Origin: an uncultured Desulfosarcina sp.
GTDB taxonomy: Bacteria > Desulfobacterota > Desulfobacteria > Desulfobacterales > Desulfosarcinaceae
Direction: 5' to 3'
DNA: 64,000 bases
Assembly: GCF_963668215.1 (NCBI RefSeq)
Contig: NZ_OY764190.1
Location: 3,286,001 to 3,350,000, forward strand
The translations under genes and the position numbers were made by a program. Shown piece by piece: positions 50,956 to 59,746 of this stretch (position 1 is its first letter; each line of letters opens with the position of its first letter). A model generated the notes under the pieces. The model ran no database searches, was not told the origin of the DNA, and was given only the letters and a program-made list of their open reading frames with translations.

Positions 50956-53900
50956 TCAATGGCTTGCCGGTATCAGGAGCTCCGCCGGTCGCACCGTTTT
51001 GCGGTTTTTCCGTTTACGGGGCTGCAAAACCTTCCAGTACAGCACCGGCATCACCAGAAGGGTCAGGGCCATGCCGAAAACCAGACCCACGGCCAGCACC
51101 GCGCCCAGCGGCCCCCAGAGCGGCGAGCCGCTGATTATCATGGGCACGACCCCCATGGCGGCGGCCATGGCCGTGAGAAAAACCGGGCGCATGCGCCGTT
51201 TGCCGGCATCCATGGCCACGGAGCGTAAATCCCGCGATTCGTCAGCAGCAGCCAGTTTGTCCGCGTATTCCACCAGGATGATGCCGTTTCTGACCACCAG
51301 TCCGGAAAGACTGATCACGCCCAGGAATCCGGTGAAGCTGAAGGGATAGCCGGTGATATAGAGCCCCATGAAGCCGCCGAACCAGCTCATGGGAATGCCG
51401 GCCATGATGATCAGTGCCTTGCGGATGCCCTTGAACTGGAAGAGCAGCACCATGAAGATCAACACCAGGCTGGTCAGAAGCGAAAGCGACTGTTGGCCCA
51501 TGACCGTCTTCTGGTCTTCCAGCTCCCCGCCATAACTGATGGTCACTCCCTTGGGAAGTTCCATGGCGGCGATCTTGGGCATTATTTCGGCCAGGATGTC
51601 GTTGGGCATACGTCCCAACTGGGCCTCGCTGCGCACGGTCATTGTTCGCACGCCGTTTCGACGGCGAATCTTGCCCATCTGCCATTCGGGCGTAAGGGTT
51701 GCCAATTGGCGCAACGGCACCTTGGCCCCGGTGACCGGGGAGATCAGGTAGGTGTTGTCGACATCGTCGAACGTGCCGCGAAGTTGCTTGTCCAGACGCA
51801 GGAGAATCTTCACGGGATTGTCGCCCTCCCACAGGGTGGAGACCTGCCATCCCTTGAAACCGCCGCCCAGTATCCGGGCGATGTCCCGGTTGGAAAAGCC
51901 GAGGCGGTTGGCCACCTCGTCATTAACCTTGACCCGCAGGCCGTAATAGTCCTGCTGAAAGGTGGTGCGGACGAAGTTGGTGCCCTCGGTATTTTTGAGC
52001 AGCGTGGTAATATCCGCGCCGATGTGCCGGATGGCGTCCAGATCGTCGCCCGTGACACGGATTTCTATGGGGGCGTCCACGGGCGGTCCCTGCGAGAGCT
52101 GTTTGATCAGGATCTCGCCGTTGGGGAGAAAATGGTGCAAGCCCGGGATCATTTCCTTGACCAGATCTTCGGTATCCCGGGCCGAACCGCTGTTGATCAG
52201 GATCTGGGCATAGTTGATATCCGAAAACTGGGGTGAGTAGGTCATGTAGAACCGGGGCGATGCCGTTCCGATAAAACTGGTGACATCGACAATGCGATCG
52301 TCCTTGGCAAGAAGTGCCTCGATTTTCTTGACCGCCCGGTCCGTGGCTTCGAGCTTGGTGCCCTTGTCCATGTAGATTTCCAGACAAAACTGGTCGCGCT
52401 CCGTGTTGGGAAACATTCTCACGGGAATATTCCCGGCTACCAGCACGGTGCCGATAAACGAAAGGACGCCCAGAAGAATGGTGAGAATCGGCCGCTTGAA
52501 GGCCCCGGTCAGGATGACATCATATCCTTTTTGCACCAGATCGAGAAGGGAAGGGCGTTTTTTGCTTTCCTGCTTGGAATGCAGGCCGGTCTTGATGAAT
52601 ACGTGGCAGAGGAGCGGAATGAGAAAAAGCGCTACCACCATGGATACCAAAAGGGCCACCAGGACCGCGATGGGCAGGGTACGCAGAAACTCCTGGCTGT
52701 TGCCCGTCAAGATCAGGTTGAGCGGCATGAAGGCGCAGATGATGGCCAGCGTGGCGGAAAAGACCGGCACGAAGAGATCCGTGACACTTCTCACGGCGGC
52801 ATTCCAGGTCGAACTGCCCTGGTCAAGACGTTCCACGTAGTCATCGACGATGACGATGGCGTTGTCCACCACCATGCCCAGTACCACGATCAGGCCGGCC
52901 AAGGTCATTTGCTGGAGATTGATATGAAAATAATCGAGGAAACCGAAGGTGATCATGATGGTCACGGGGATGGTCAGGGCCGCCACCACGGCAACCCGCA
53001 GGGGCAGCAAAAATATGGTGACCAGGATCACCGCCGCGATGGCAATGCCAAATTCCTTCATGAAATGGTTGATGTTCCTGTCCACGACTTTGGGCTGATC
53101 AATGGTTTTCTGTACGGTGACATCGGTGGGAATCCGCTGTTTTGCGATTTCCAGACGTTGATCGACCTTCCGGCCGAACTCCACGATATTGAAGCCGTTT
53201 TGCATCTCCACGGAGATTATCAGCGTTTTCTGCCCGTTTAGACGAATGAACGAATCCGGCTCGGCAAAGCGGCGTTTGACCCGGGCCACATCCTTGAGGC
53301 GCACAATATGGTCCTTGGGCGAGATATCGACGATCTGATTGCGAATCTGATCCACGGAATTATACAGGTGGCTGATGTGGATCGGCATCTTGGCCGTATC
53401 GGATTTGATCTCGCCGGCATAGGTGATGGTGTTCATGGATTGCAGGGCCCCGGCCACCTGTTCCTGGGTCACCCCGTATTGGGCCAGCTCGCCGGAATCG
53501 GTGGTGACGTAGATCTGTTCGTCTTGCATGCCGTAGCGTTTGATCTTGGAGACCTCTGGCAGGGGGCGCAGCTCGTCCTCGATAATTTCCACGAAATCCT
53601 TGAGCTGTATGTAGCTGTGGCGGGATGACGAAACGGCGATCAAAATAGCCACGGTGTCGCCGAAATCGCTGTTGATGATGGGGCCGATGACGCCGGGCGG
53701 TAATTCCGATTTCAGTTCGATCAGGTCGTGGCGCGCCTTGGACCAGAATTTGTCCTTGTTCGTCAGCCATTCCTGCAACTCCACCTGGATGATCATTTCC
53801 CCATCCTTGGTGGTCGATTCGGTCTCGTCCTTCTTAACCTCCTCGTAACGGAAAAGAAGGTTTTCGACCTTTTTGGTGACCTGCTCCTCCATCTCCAGGG

Positions 53901-54066
53901 CCGTGGCGCCGGGGTAGAGCATGATGACCAATCCCTGCCGGATGGTCATCTTGGGGTCTTCCCGGCGTGGCATGTGCAGCAGGGAGTGAATGCCGGCCAG
54001 AACGAAAATCAGGGTCAGCAATAAGGTGATCTGCCGGTGTTTGAGGGCAGCTTCGAAAAATTTCAT
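50956..54066 (-). CDS. RND-family efflux transporter permease (HAE-type)
   Basis: 1036 residues, full length. Twelve membrane helices in two halves, with large periplasmic loops after helices 1 and 7. TM4 carries the proton-relay acids in GLIVVLGMVVDNAIVIVDD. N terminus KFFEAALKHRQITLLLTLIFVLAGIHSL is typical of a branch with R-R-E-D-P-K following. The other helices and C-terminal motif (GPLGAVLAVGLVFGMALTLLVMPVLY) are intact. Drives substrate export by proton influx together with the lipoprotein adaptor and TolC. ATG at 54066 preferred to a GTG three codons earlier. Confidence 0.93.
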   Translation of the reverse strand: MKFFEAALKHRQITLLLTLIFVLAGIHSLLHMPRREDPKMTIRQGLVIMLYPGATALEMEEQVTKKVENLLFRYEEVKKDETESTTKDGEMIIQVELQEWLTNKDKFWSKARHDLIELKSELPPGVIGPIINSDFGDTVAILIAVSSSRHSYIQLKDFVEIIEDELRPLPEVSKIKRYGMQDEQIYVTTDSGELAQYGVTQEQVAGALQSMNTITYAGEIKSDTAKMPIHISHLYNSVDQIRNQIVDISPKDHIVRLKDVARVKRRFAEPDSFIRLNGQKTLIISVEMQNGFNIVEFGRKVDQRLEIAKQRIPTDVTVQKTIDQPKVVDRNINHFMKEFGIAIAAVILVTIFLLPLRVAVVAALTIPVTIMITFGFLDYFHINLQQMTLAGLIVVLGMVVDNAIVIVDDYVERLDQGSSTWNAAVRSVTDLFVPVFSATLAIICAFMPLNLILTGNSQEFLRTLPIAVLVALLVSMVVALFLIPLLCHVFIKTGLHSKQESKKRPSLLDLVQKGYDVILTGAFKRPILTILLGVLSFIGTVLVAGNIPVRMFPNTERDQFCLEIYMDKGTKLEATDRAVKKIEALLAKDDRIVDVTSFIGTASPRFYMTYSPQFSDINYAQILINSGSARDTEDLVKEMIPGLHHFLPNGEILIKQLSQGPPVDAPIEIRVTGDDLDAIRHIGADITTLLKNTEGTNFVRTTFQQDYYGLRVKVNDEVANRLGFSNRDIARILGGGFKGWQVSTLWEGDNPVKILLRLDKQLRGTFDDVDNTYLISPVTGAKVPLRQLATLTPEWQMGKIRRRNGVRTMTVRSEAQLGRMPNDILAEIMPKIAAMELPKGVTISYGGELEDQKTVMGQQSLSLLTSLVLIFMVLLFQFKGIRKALIIMAGIPMSWFGGFMGLYITGYPFSFTGFLGVISLSGLVVRNGIILVEYADKLAAADESRDLRSVAMDAGKRRMRPVFLTAMAAAMGVVPMIISGSPLWGPLGAVLAVGLVFGMALTLLVMPVLYWKVLQPRKRKNRKTVRPAELLIPASH

Positions 54067-54164
54067 GATTTGCACTCTTCGGTTGGGTTGAATCGTTTAC
54101 CGCCTGGTCAACAACAAAGGCGATCCTTGATGTCCTCGGGGGTGATGCGTATCGCCTGCCGGCC

Positions 54165-55253
54165 TCATTCGGTTACGTCCGGGGCTGTGGCGTCCATGAG
54201 CGTAATGGGGCACCCATCCACAAGCTTGTGCTGGCCGGCAACGATCACAGCGTCCTCGGCAGTCAGCCCGCTTTTGATTTCGATCTCCTTGCGGATTGCC
54301 GTGCCGGGTTCCACGCGTTTGCGCTGGGCCAGTTTTTGCTTGGAATCGGCCACGAAGACATAGGTGAGGTTGTCGGCGTCGCGCACTATAGCGCTGCCCG
54401 GAACGGTGAGCATGTCCACGGCCCTGTCGGTCACGATGCCAGCCCGGACGATCATACCCGGTCGCAGCAGGTAATCCGGGTTGGCCAGTTCGATTTTGAC
54501 GTCATAGGTCCGGCTGCGGGCATCGGCCACCGGCGCGATCATCGTGACCTTGCCGGTAAAGGTCTGCCCGTCAAGGGCCGCAATTTGGACGCCGGCCTGC
54601 TGGCCCAGGGTCACCTGATCGACTTCCGATTCGGGAACCGACACGCGGGCGTAAATCACGTCGGACTTAACGATGGTAAAGGCAACGATCTGGGGCGAAA
54701 CCATTTGTCCGATCTCGATGCCCTTGACACCGATCGTACCGGGGATGGGCGCCTTCAGGGTCGTATCGGAAAGGGCCTTGCGGGCAATGTTGCGCGTGGC
54801 CCGGGCCTTGTACAGGCCGGTTTTTAATTCGATGAAATTCTTTTCCGCGAAGGCCCCTTCCTTGTAAAGGGGTTCGTATCTTTCGTAATTGTCCTGGGCC
54901 AGGGACAGCGCAGCCTCGGCGATGGCGAGGTTGTTGCGGTAATCGTCGGCTTCCAGGGTGGCCAGCAAATCTCCTTTTATTACCTGGCTGCCTTCGTCCA
55001 CCAGAAGGCGGTCGACCTTGCCCGACACCAGAAAACCGAGCGGCGATGTCTGGTCGGCTTCGAGCGTTCCGCTGACCGCTATCGTCCGGTTGGTCGAAAT
55101 CCTAGTGACCGGCTTGACCATCACGGGGACCGTTTCGGGTAGCGTTGTAAGGGTTGCCTCCGATTTTTCGGTTTTGCAGCCCGCCAGGTTGAAAATCAGG
55201 AGCACGGCGATAACCAGCCAGCCGGCCCGGGCCTGCCTTGAACGATTTGTCAT
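54165..55253 (-). CDS. RND efflux periplasmic adaptor (membrane fusion protein)
   Basis: 362 residues. Lipoprotein signal ending in FNLAGC. Barrel-sandwich and hairpin segments: VSGKVDRLLVDEGSQVIKGDLLATLE and ALSLAQDNYERYEPLYKEGAFAEKNFIELKTG, then the lipoyl-like closing IPGTIGVKGIEIGQMV and the beta-barrel. Connects the RND pump to TolC. Same strand, about 100 bp upstream of the permease gene. Confidence 0.92.
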   Translation of the reverse strand: MTNRSRQARAGWLVIAVLLIFNLAGCKTEKSEATLTTLPETVPVMVKPVTRISTNRTIAVSGTLEADQTSPLGFLVSGKVDRLLVDEGSQVIKGDLLATLEADDYRNNLAIAEAALSLAQDNYERYEPLYKEGAFAEKNFIELKTGLYKARATRNIARKALSDTTLKAPIPGTIGVKGIEIGQMVSPQIVAFTIVKSDVIYARVSVPESEVDQVTLGQQAGVQIAALDGQTFTGKVTMIAPVADARSRTYDVKIELANPDYLLRPGMIVRAGIVTDRAVDMLTVPGSAIVRDADNLTYVFVADSKQKLAQRKRVEPGTAIRKEIEIKSGLTAEDAVIVAGQHKLVDGCPITLMDATAPDVTE

Positions 55254-55283
55254 TGTTTTTCTCCAGACTGAGTTGAACGATTT

Positions 55284-55673
55284 TTACGGGTTGTATGGAA
55301 CATGAAAGGGTGTCATTTGCCGCTTTGTCGGGGACGCGCACCGCCCGTCTTCCTCGATCCAGATCGAATGGTCCACCAAGGCCATGGGACGCAGGATGTC
55401 AGCCAGTTCGATGCCAAGTGTCGTTTTTCCGGACGGCGGCTTTTCGGTTTCGTGGTGCAGGTGGATGGACCAATCGCCATCGACGAACCGCCCCCTGTAA
55501 ATGACCACCCGCACAGGCGTTCCGGTATCAGCCGAAACACTTTCGCGGATGTCTTGAAAAAGGCGCTCCAACATGGATGGTGCCGCGGTCGCGCCGATGC
55601 GGGCATTGATGATTTCAATCCACCGCAATGGGGTCTCGCTTTCCCGGTATTTTCGGTCAGGATGCACAGTCAT
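55284..55673 (-). CDS. Hypothetical protein in the efflux operon
   Basis: 129 residues, no signal peptide. A compact alpha/beta protein: N-terminal helix (RWIEIINARIGATAAPSMLERLFQDIRES), then strands VRVVIYRGRFVDGDWSIHLHHE and GIELADILRPMALVDHSIW. Not recognised. It resembles in layout a small antibiotic-monooxygenase-like or quinol-monooxygenase-like fold but I cannot support that. The start overlaps the DUF3861 gene by 17 bases, showing coupled expression. Confidence 0.7.
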   Translation of the reverse strand: MTVHPDRKYRESETPLRWIEIINARIGATAAPSMLERLFQDIRESVSADTGTPVRVVIYRGRFVDGDWSIHLHHETEKPPSGKTTLGIELADILRPMALVDHSIWIEEDGRCASPTKRQMTPFHVPYNP

Positions 55674-55956
55674 CTTTCTTAAGTGTCCGCATGAACTGCC
55701 CGAAGTGGGGTTGCAGGGATGAAAACAGGGAATTATCCTTATTTTTCAGCATCACTTCGCCGAAGAGCTTCAAACCGAGGCCAAAGGCCGCGGCGGTGCC
55801 CGGGTCGAAGTCTCCCCGCCCTTGCAGACGCTCGACCACTTGGAGGATGTCGTCGTGATTCTCGACCTCGAATTGGAAGTTTTTCGCGTTTGTCGAATCG
55901 CCGTTGTCCGCAACCGTCATGGATTCCACGGTGATTCGGTATTTATGTTGTGCCAT
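55657..55956 (-). CDS. DUF3861-family small protein
   Basis: 99 residues. The family pattern is clear: HKYRITVESMTVADNGDS.. NFQFEVENHDDILQVVERLQGRGDFDPGTAAAFGLGLKLFGEVMLKNKDNSLFSSLQPHFGQFMRTLKK. Function unknown. First gene of the minus-strand operon that continues through the efflux pump; the sigma-54 promoter candidate lies about 60 bp upstream. ATG at 55956 has AAGGAAAAC nearby. Confidence 0.85.
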   Translation of the reverse strand: MAQHKYRITVESMTVADNGDSTNAKNFQFEVENHDDILQVVERLQGRGDFDPGTAAAFGLGLKLFGEVMLKNKDNSLFSSLQPHFGQFMRTLKKDDCAS

Positions 55957-56014
55957 TGTCTTGTTTTCCTTTCGATGATTGGCTTGCTGTTCAATGAATT
56001 GCTGACAATAGATT

Positions 56015-56030
56015 ATCAAAAGACGTGCCA
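56015..56030 (-). promoter_or_regulatory. Candidate sigma-54 (-24/-12) promoter of the efflux operon
   Basis: On the minus strand TGGCACGTCTTTTGAT: the -24 element TGGCACG is perfect, the -12 element is TTGA instead of TTGC, spacing is correct. It lies 59 bp before the DUF3861 start and faces a divergent sigma-54 activator gene. Confidence 0.65.
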
Positions 56031-56079
56031 AATTAAATTTATATAAATATCAATACGTTATGATTTAGCTTGTTTGGAT

Positions 56080-56145
56080 ATTCGATATTTCGTGCTTAAT
56101 AATGTGAAATATGATACTTTACCTAAAAAATATGAAATATCGAAT
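56080..56145. promoter_or_regulatory. Inverted repeats, probable activator binding sites
   Basis: ATTCGATATTTC at 56080-56091 and its perfect reverse complement GAAATATCGAAT at 56134-56145, with a partial GTGAAATATGA copy near 56104. They lie 50-115 bp upstream of the -24 box, the usual distance for enhancer-type sites, and also cover the activator's own promoter. Confidence 0.65.
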
Positions 56146-56159
56146 TTAAGGTGGAATCC

Positions 56160-57707
56160 ATGACCGATGACATGACGTTTTTCCATCAGGCCACAATGAA
56201 GATTTGCGGCAGCCTGGATATCGACAAGGTAGTGCGGGAATGTGCCGGCTACCTTGGCACCTATATCCCCCTGGAGGGTGTCATGATGAGCACCTATGAG
56301 CCGGAAAAGGGGGCGATTCAGATTCTCGCGTTGGCCACGGCCATCGAAACGGCGCCATGGGACAAACCGATTTACCTCCCTTCCGAGGTCCAATCGATCC
56401 CACTGAACCTCCAGCAGGGGGCTTGTCTGTCCCGCCAATCGGAAGCGCATCCCATCGCCCATGAGATCGGCCAGGCATTGGGCGTCGCCCCCTTTTCCCA
56501 AATTGTGCTGCATCTTGAGATGGACGAAAAGAAACTGGGTGTGGTGCTGATTTTTTCGACGGAAGAGGATGCATTTGCCGACGAACATGTGCGACTGATG
56601 GGGTTGCTCCACGATCCCTTTGCCGTAGCCATGGCCAATGTCCTCCGGCACCGGGAACTTCTGCGGCTCAAAGACCTTTTGGCCGATGACAACCGCTATT
56701 TCCAGCAGGAGCTGCGCTATCTTTCCGGCGACGAGATCGTCGGCGCCCGGTATGGGTTGAAAAATGTCATGGAGATGGTCCGCCAGGTGGCGCCGCTTAA
56801 CAGCCATGTCATGCTCACCGGGGAGACCGGCGTGGGCAAGGAGGTCATCGCCAATGCTATCCACTACACCTCACCTCGCCGGGACGGTCCGCTGGTCAAG
56901 GTCAATTGCGGCGCCTTTGCCGAGAACCTGCTTGACAGCGAGCTTTTCGGCCACGAAAAGGGCGCCTTTACCGGCGCTATCCGCGCTAAACGGGGGCGTT
57001 TCGAACGTGCTCACGGTGGCACCCTTTTTCTGGATGAAGTCGGCGAGTTGCCCGCCGCGGCCCAGGTGCGGCTCCTGCGGGTGCTTCAGGACGGGATCAT
57101 CGAGCGGGTCGGCGGGACGGAGCCCATTCAGGTGGATGTGCGCATCGTCGCGGCCACGCACCGCGACCTGGCCGAGATGGTCAAAGACGGCCGGTTCCGG
57201 GAAGATCTGTGGTTCCGCCTGAATGTTTTTCCCATTCCCATCCCGCCCTTGCGCCAGCGCCGGTCCGACATCCCGGCCCTGGTCCACCATTTCATCGAAC
57301 GCAAGCTGAGGGCGTTCAATCTTGCCGAGCACCCGGTGCTGGCACCAGGCGCCATGGAGCGCCTTACCGCCTATGCGTGGCCGGGAAACGTGCGGGAACT
57401 GGAAAACATGGTGGAGCGGGCCCTGATCCGTCATCAGAGCCAGGGCGAAAACCGCCCTTTACGCTTCGATGACCTGACCGAGGATCGATCGTCTGTCGGC
57501 ACCCAGGCGGTTGCGGTCGCAACCGCCGATCGTCCGCTCACTCTCGACGAGGCCATGCGCCGGCACATCGAGGCCGTCCTTCGGTCGACCAACGGCCAGA
57601 TTCAGGGGGAAAACGGCGCCGCCGCCATTCTGGGCATCCATCCCAGCACCCTTCGAAGCCGCATGAACAAGTTAGGCGTGATCTACGGGCGTGCAACGAA
57701 GCATTGA
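56160..57707 (+). CDS. Sigma-54-dependent transcriptional activator with GAF sensor
   Basis: 515 residues. GAF domain (about 1-165), AAA+ domain with Walker A GETGVGKE at 221-228, the sigma-54-contacting GAFTGA loop at 268-273 and Walker B TLFLDE at 288-293, and a C-terminal Fis-type helix-turn-helix (AILGIHPSTLRSRMNKLGV). All ATPase motifs are intact. It should activate sigma-54 promoters, most simply that of the divergent efflux operon, in response to a small ligand of the GAF domain. ATG at 56160; a GTG three codons upstream is less likely. Confidence 0.93.
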   Translation: MTDDMTFFHQATMKICGSLDIDKVVRECAGYLGTYIPLEGVMMSTYEPEKGAIQILALATAIETAPWDKPIYLPSEVQSIPLNLQQGACLSRQSEAHPIAHEIGQALGVAPFSQIVLHLEMDEKKLGVVLIFSTEEDAFADEHVRLMGLLHDPFAVAMANVLRHRELLRLKDLLADDNRYFQQELRYLSGDEIVGARYGLKNVMEMVRQVAPLNSHVMLTGETGVGKEVIANAIHYTSPRRDGPLVKVNCGAFAENLLDSELFGHEKGAFTGAIRAKRGRFERAHGGTLFLDEVGELPAAAQVRLLRVLQDGIIERVGGTEPIQVDVRIVAATHRDLAEMVKDGRFREDLWFRLNVFPIPIPPLRQRRSDIPALVHHFIERKLRAFNLAEHPVLAPGAMERLTAYAWPGNVRELENMVERALIRHQSQGENRPLRFDDLTEDRSSVGTQAVAVATADRPLTLDEAMRRHIEAVLRSTNGQIQGENGAAAILGIHPSTLRSRMNKLGVIYGRATKH

Positions 57708-57708
57708 A

Positions 57709-59097
57709 TCAGGAAACCCGTGCCATGGAGAAGCCAATCCCCACAAGATTCATAACGGCAAAGGCCACAAATCCTGTATGCATGGTCTGAAGGAATCCCG
57801 GGATGGTGGCCGCGCTCACTTCGGCATCTCCCATGAACATCCCTAAAAGAACCGTAATGATGGTCATGGCGGTCAGCATCCCGACACTGCGCATGGTGGC
57901 CACCAGGCTGGATGCGATGCCGTAGTGTCGAGGCTCCACGGACCCCATGATGGTGGCCATGTTGGGGCTTGCAAAGGCCGCGAACCCGATGCCCATCACA
58001 ACCATGACCAGAATAACATGGGGAACCTGGGAGTCCTGCCCGATAAATGCAGCGATTCCTAAACCCAACGCACAGGTTGCCATACCCAGGGTGGCCATTT
58101 TGGAAGGAGAGCGTCTGTCTGCCAGGATGCCGGCCACTGGTGACAAAACCGCCTGAATCAAGGGCTGAACAATGAGCAGCAGCCCCGTGGCCTGGGGAGA
58201 CAGCCCCTTGACCACCTGCAAGTATAATGAAAAGAAAAAGGTCAGCCCGAAAGACGCCGCATAATTGATCCAGGTGGCAATATTGCTGAAAGCCAGGGTC
58301 CGGTTGCCCAGAAGCAGGCGCATGTCCAGAATGGGCGAGCGGTGATTGAATTCGAAAACGGCAAAACCGATCAAGCCGGCCATTCCCGTTGCCATCGAGA
58401 CGAGCGCCCAGGTCCCTTCCTTTAAATGGGAAATCCCCACAATCAGGCAGAACAGGGAAATCATGTAGATGACGCTGCCGATGCCGTCAAAGGCTTTGCC
58501 TTCGGCCCCCTTCCATTCGCCTTTGAGGCGGATTGCCGCCAGGGACAACGCGCAAAGGGCAATGGGCACGGCCACGAAAAAGATCCACTGCCATCCCAGG
58601 TAGGTGATCATCAGTCCTGCCAGGGTGGGGCCGGCGGACAACCCGAGATAAACGCAGGCGACAATCACCCCCATGGCCCTGCCCCGCGTCTTTTGGGGAA
58701 ACACGGCGGACAAAATCGCAATGGATGTGGATATGTTGCAGGAAGACCCGATCCCCTGCAAAAACCGGAAGGCGATAAACGTTTCGATGGTCGGGGCAAA
58801 GGGCAGCATGGCCGTGGCAATGGTAAATAGGGCCACGCCGGCAATAAATATTTTTTTCCTTCCGACAATGTCGGCCAGGCGGCCCATGGGCAGAAGAAAA
58901 AGCGTTACGGCAAGAATGTAGACCATTTCGACAAGCCCTAAAGAAAAGGCGCTGGCGCCATAAAAACGGCCGATGGTGGGAAGGGCCACCCCTACGGCGG
59001 ACATCATGAAGGGCGCCAGAAACTGGACGGCCGATACGACGAACAGCGTGGCTGCCGGAGAGGTCCGAGCCGGGTCTGTGTTATTTGCGTTGTTCAT
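57709..59097 (-). CDS. MFS transporter, DHA2/EmrB-like drug exporter
   Basis: 462 residues with about 14 hydrophobic segments. Antiporter motif region: LPMGRLADIVGRKKIFIAGVALF (motif A) and FRFLQGIGSSCNISTSIAILSAVFP (motif B/C region). DHA2-type exporters use proton influx to expel drugs or small organics. Its start overlaps the end of the MarR gene by 17 bases, so both form an operon regulated by that repressor. Confidence 0.9.
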   Translation of the reverse strand: MNNANNTDPARTSPAATLFVVSAVQFLAPFMMSAVGVALPTIGRFYGASAFSLGLVEMVYILAVTLFLLPMGRLADIVGRKKIFIAGVALFTIATAMLPFAPTIETFIAFRFLQGIGSSCNISTSIAILSAVFPQKTRGRAMGVIVACVYLGLSAGPTLAGLMITYLGWQWIFFVAVPIALCALSLAAIRLKGEWKGAEGKAFDGIGSVIYMISLFCLIVGISHLKEGTWALVSMATGMAGLIGFAVFEFNHRSPILDMRLLLGNRTLAFSNIATWINYAASFGLTFFFSLYLQVVKGLSPQATGLLLIVQPLIQAVLSPVAGILADRRSPSKMATLGMATCALGLGIAAFIGQDSQVPHVILVMVVMGIGFAAFASPNMATIMGSVEPRHYGIASSLVATMRSVGMLTAMTIITVLLGMFMGDAEVSAATIPGFLQTMHTGFVAFAVMNLVGIGFSMARVS

Positions 59098-59533
59098 GTT
59101 TTCTTCTCTTTGCACTGGCGATCATCCGATCCATGAGTTCGATGAGGACCCGGCGCTCTTCTACGGTCATGTCCACGTCGAAATTGTTTTCGGCATTTTT
59201 CAGGGCGTCAAAAAAGGCGCCGGCGATTTTCTTTGCGGCAGGTGTGGCCGAAACCAGATTTTGCCTGCGGTTTTCAGGATTCACCACCCTGGCCGCCAAC
59301 CCCTTTTTCACCAGAAGTTCGACTGTCCGGGCGGTTGCGGCCGGATCGATGGCCATGGCGGCGGATATCTCGTCCTGGGTCACGGGAATATCCCTGTGAA
59401 GGATTTCGGCCAGACACGATACCTGGCCGGCGCTGAGCCCCAGGGGTTTCAATTGATTGTTCAGAAAAAACGTATTCAGCCGGGACAGCATTCCGAAACG
59501 GTATCCGAGCGATGCGGCACGATTCTGGTTCAT
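59081..59533 (-). CDS. MarR-family transcriptional regulator of the MFS exporter
   Basis: 150 residues. Winged helix: LAEILHRDIPVTQDEISAAMAIDPAATARTVELLVKKGLAARVVNPENRRQNLVSATPAAKK, with the DxR-like wing NPENRR. Overlaps the exporter gene. Two palindromes upstream are probable self-operators, so it is expected to repress both genes until a ligand binds. Confidence 0.88.
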   Translation of the reverse strand: MNQNRAASLGYRFGMLSRLNTFFLNNQLKPLGLSAGQVSCLAEILHRDIPVTQDEISAAMAIDPAATARTVELLVKKGLAARVVNPENRRQNLVSATPAAKKIAGAFFDALKNAENNFDVDMTVEERRVLIELMDRMIASAKRRKHEQRK

Positions 59534-59546
59534 TGCGTCTCCATTG

Positions 59547-59574
59547 TTGATGTATCAATTGTTGACAAGTCAAC
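59547..59574. promoter_or_regulatory. Two adjacent palindromes, probable MarR operators
   Basis: TTGAT-GT-ATCAA (59547-59558) and GTTGAC-AA-GTCAAC (59561-59574), centres 15 bp apart, 14 bp before the MarR-type start. Fits autoregulation. Confidence 0.65.
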
Positions 59575-59746
59575 ATAAGAGGCGGTTCTGAAAAGTCAAG
59601 GTTGATGTTGTCTTCATCTTCGGCTTTGCCTTCGAAACTTCCTTAAAATCTTGACAACACAGAACTCCACCCATTAGGTTAACTTCCTTCACCGGCATGT
59701 AAATTGCCGGCTGACGGTCCCACCCAACCCCGAAAGGAGATGCACC

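Noticed and set aside
59651..59680. TTGACA-N18-TAGGTT as a sigma-70 promoter of fumarase
   Set aside because: Plausible but the -10 box is weak and no start data exist; too uncertain to annotate.
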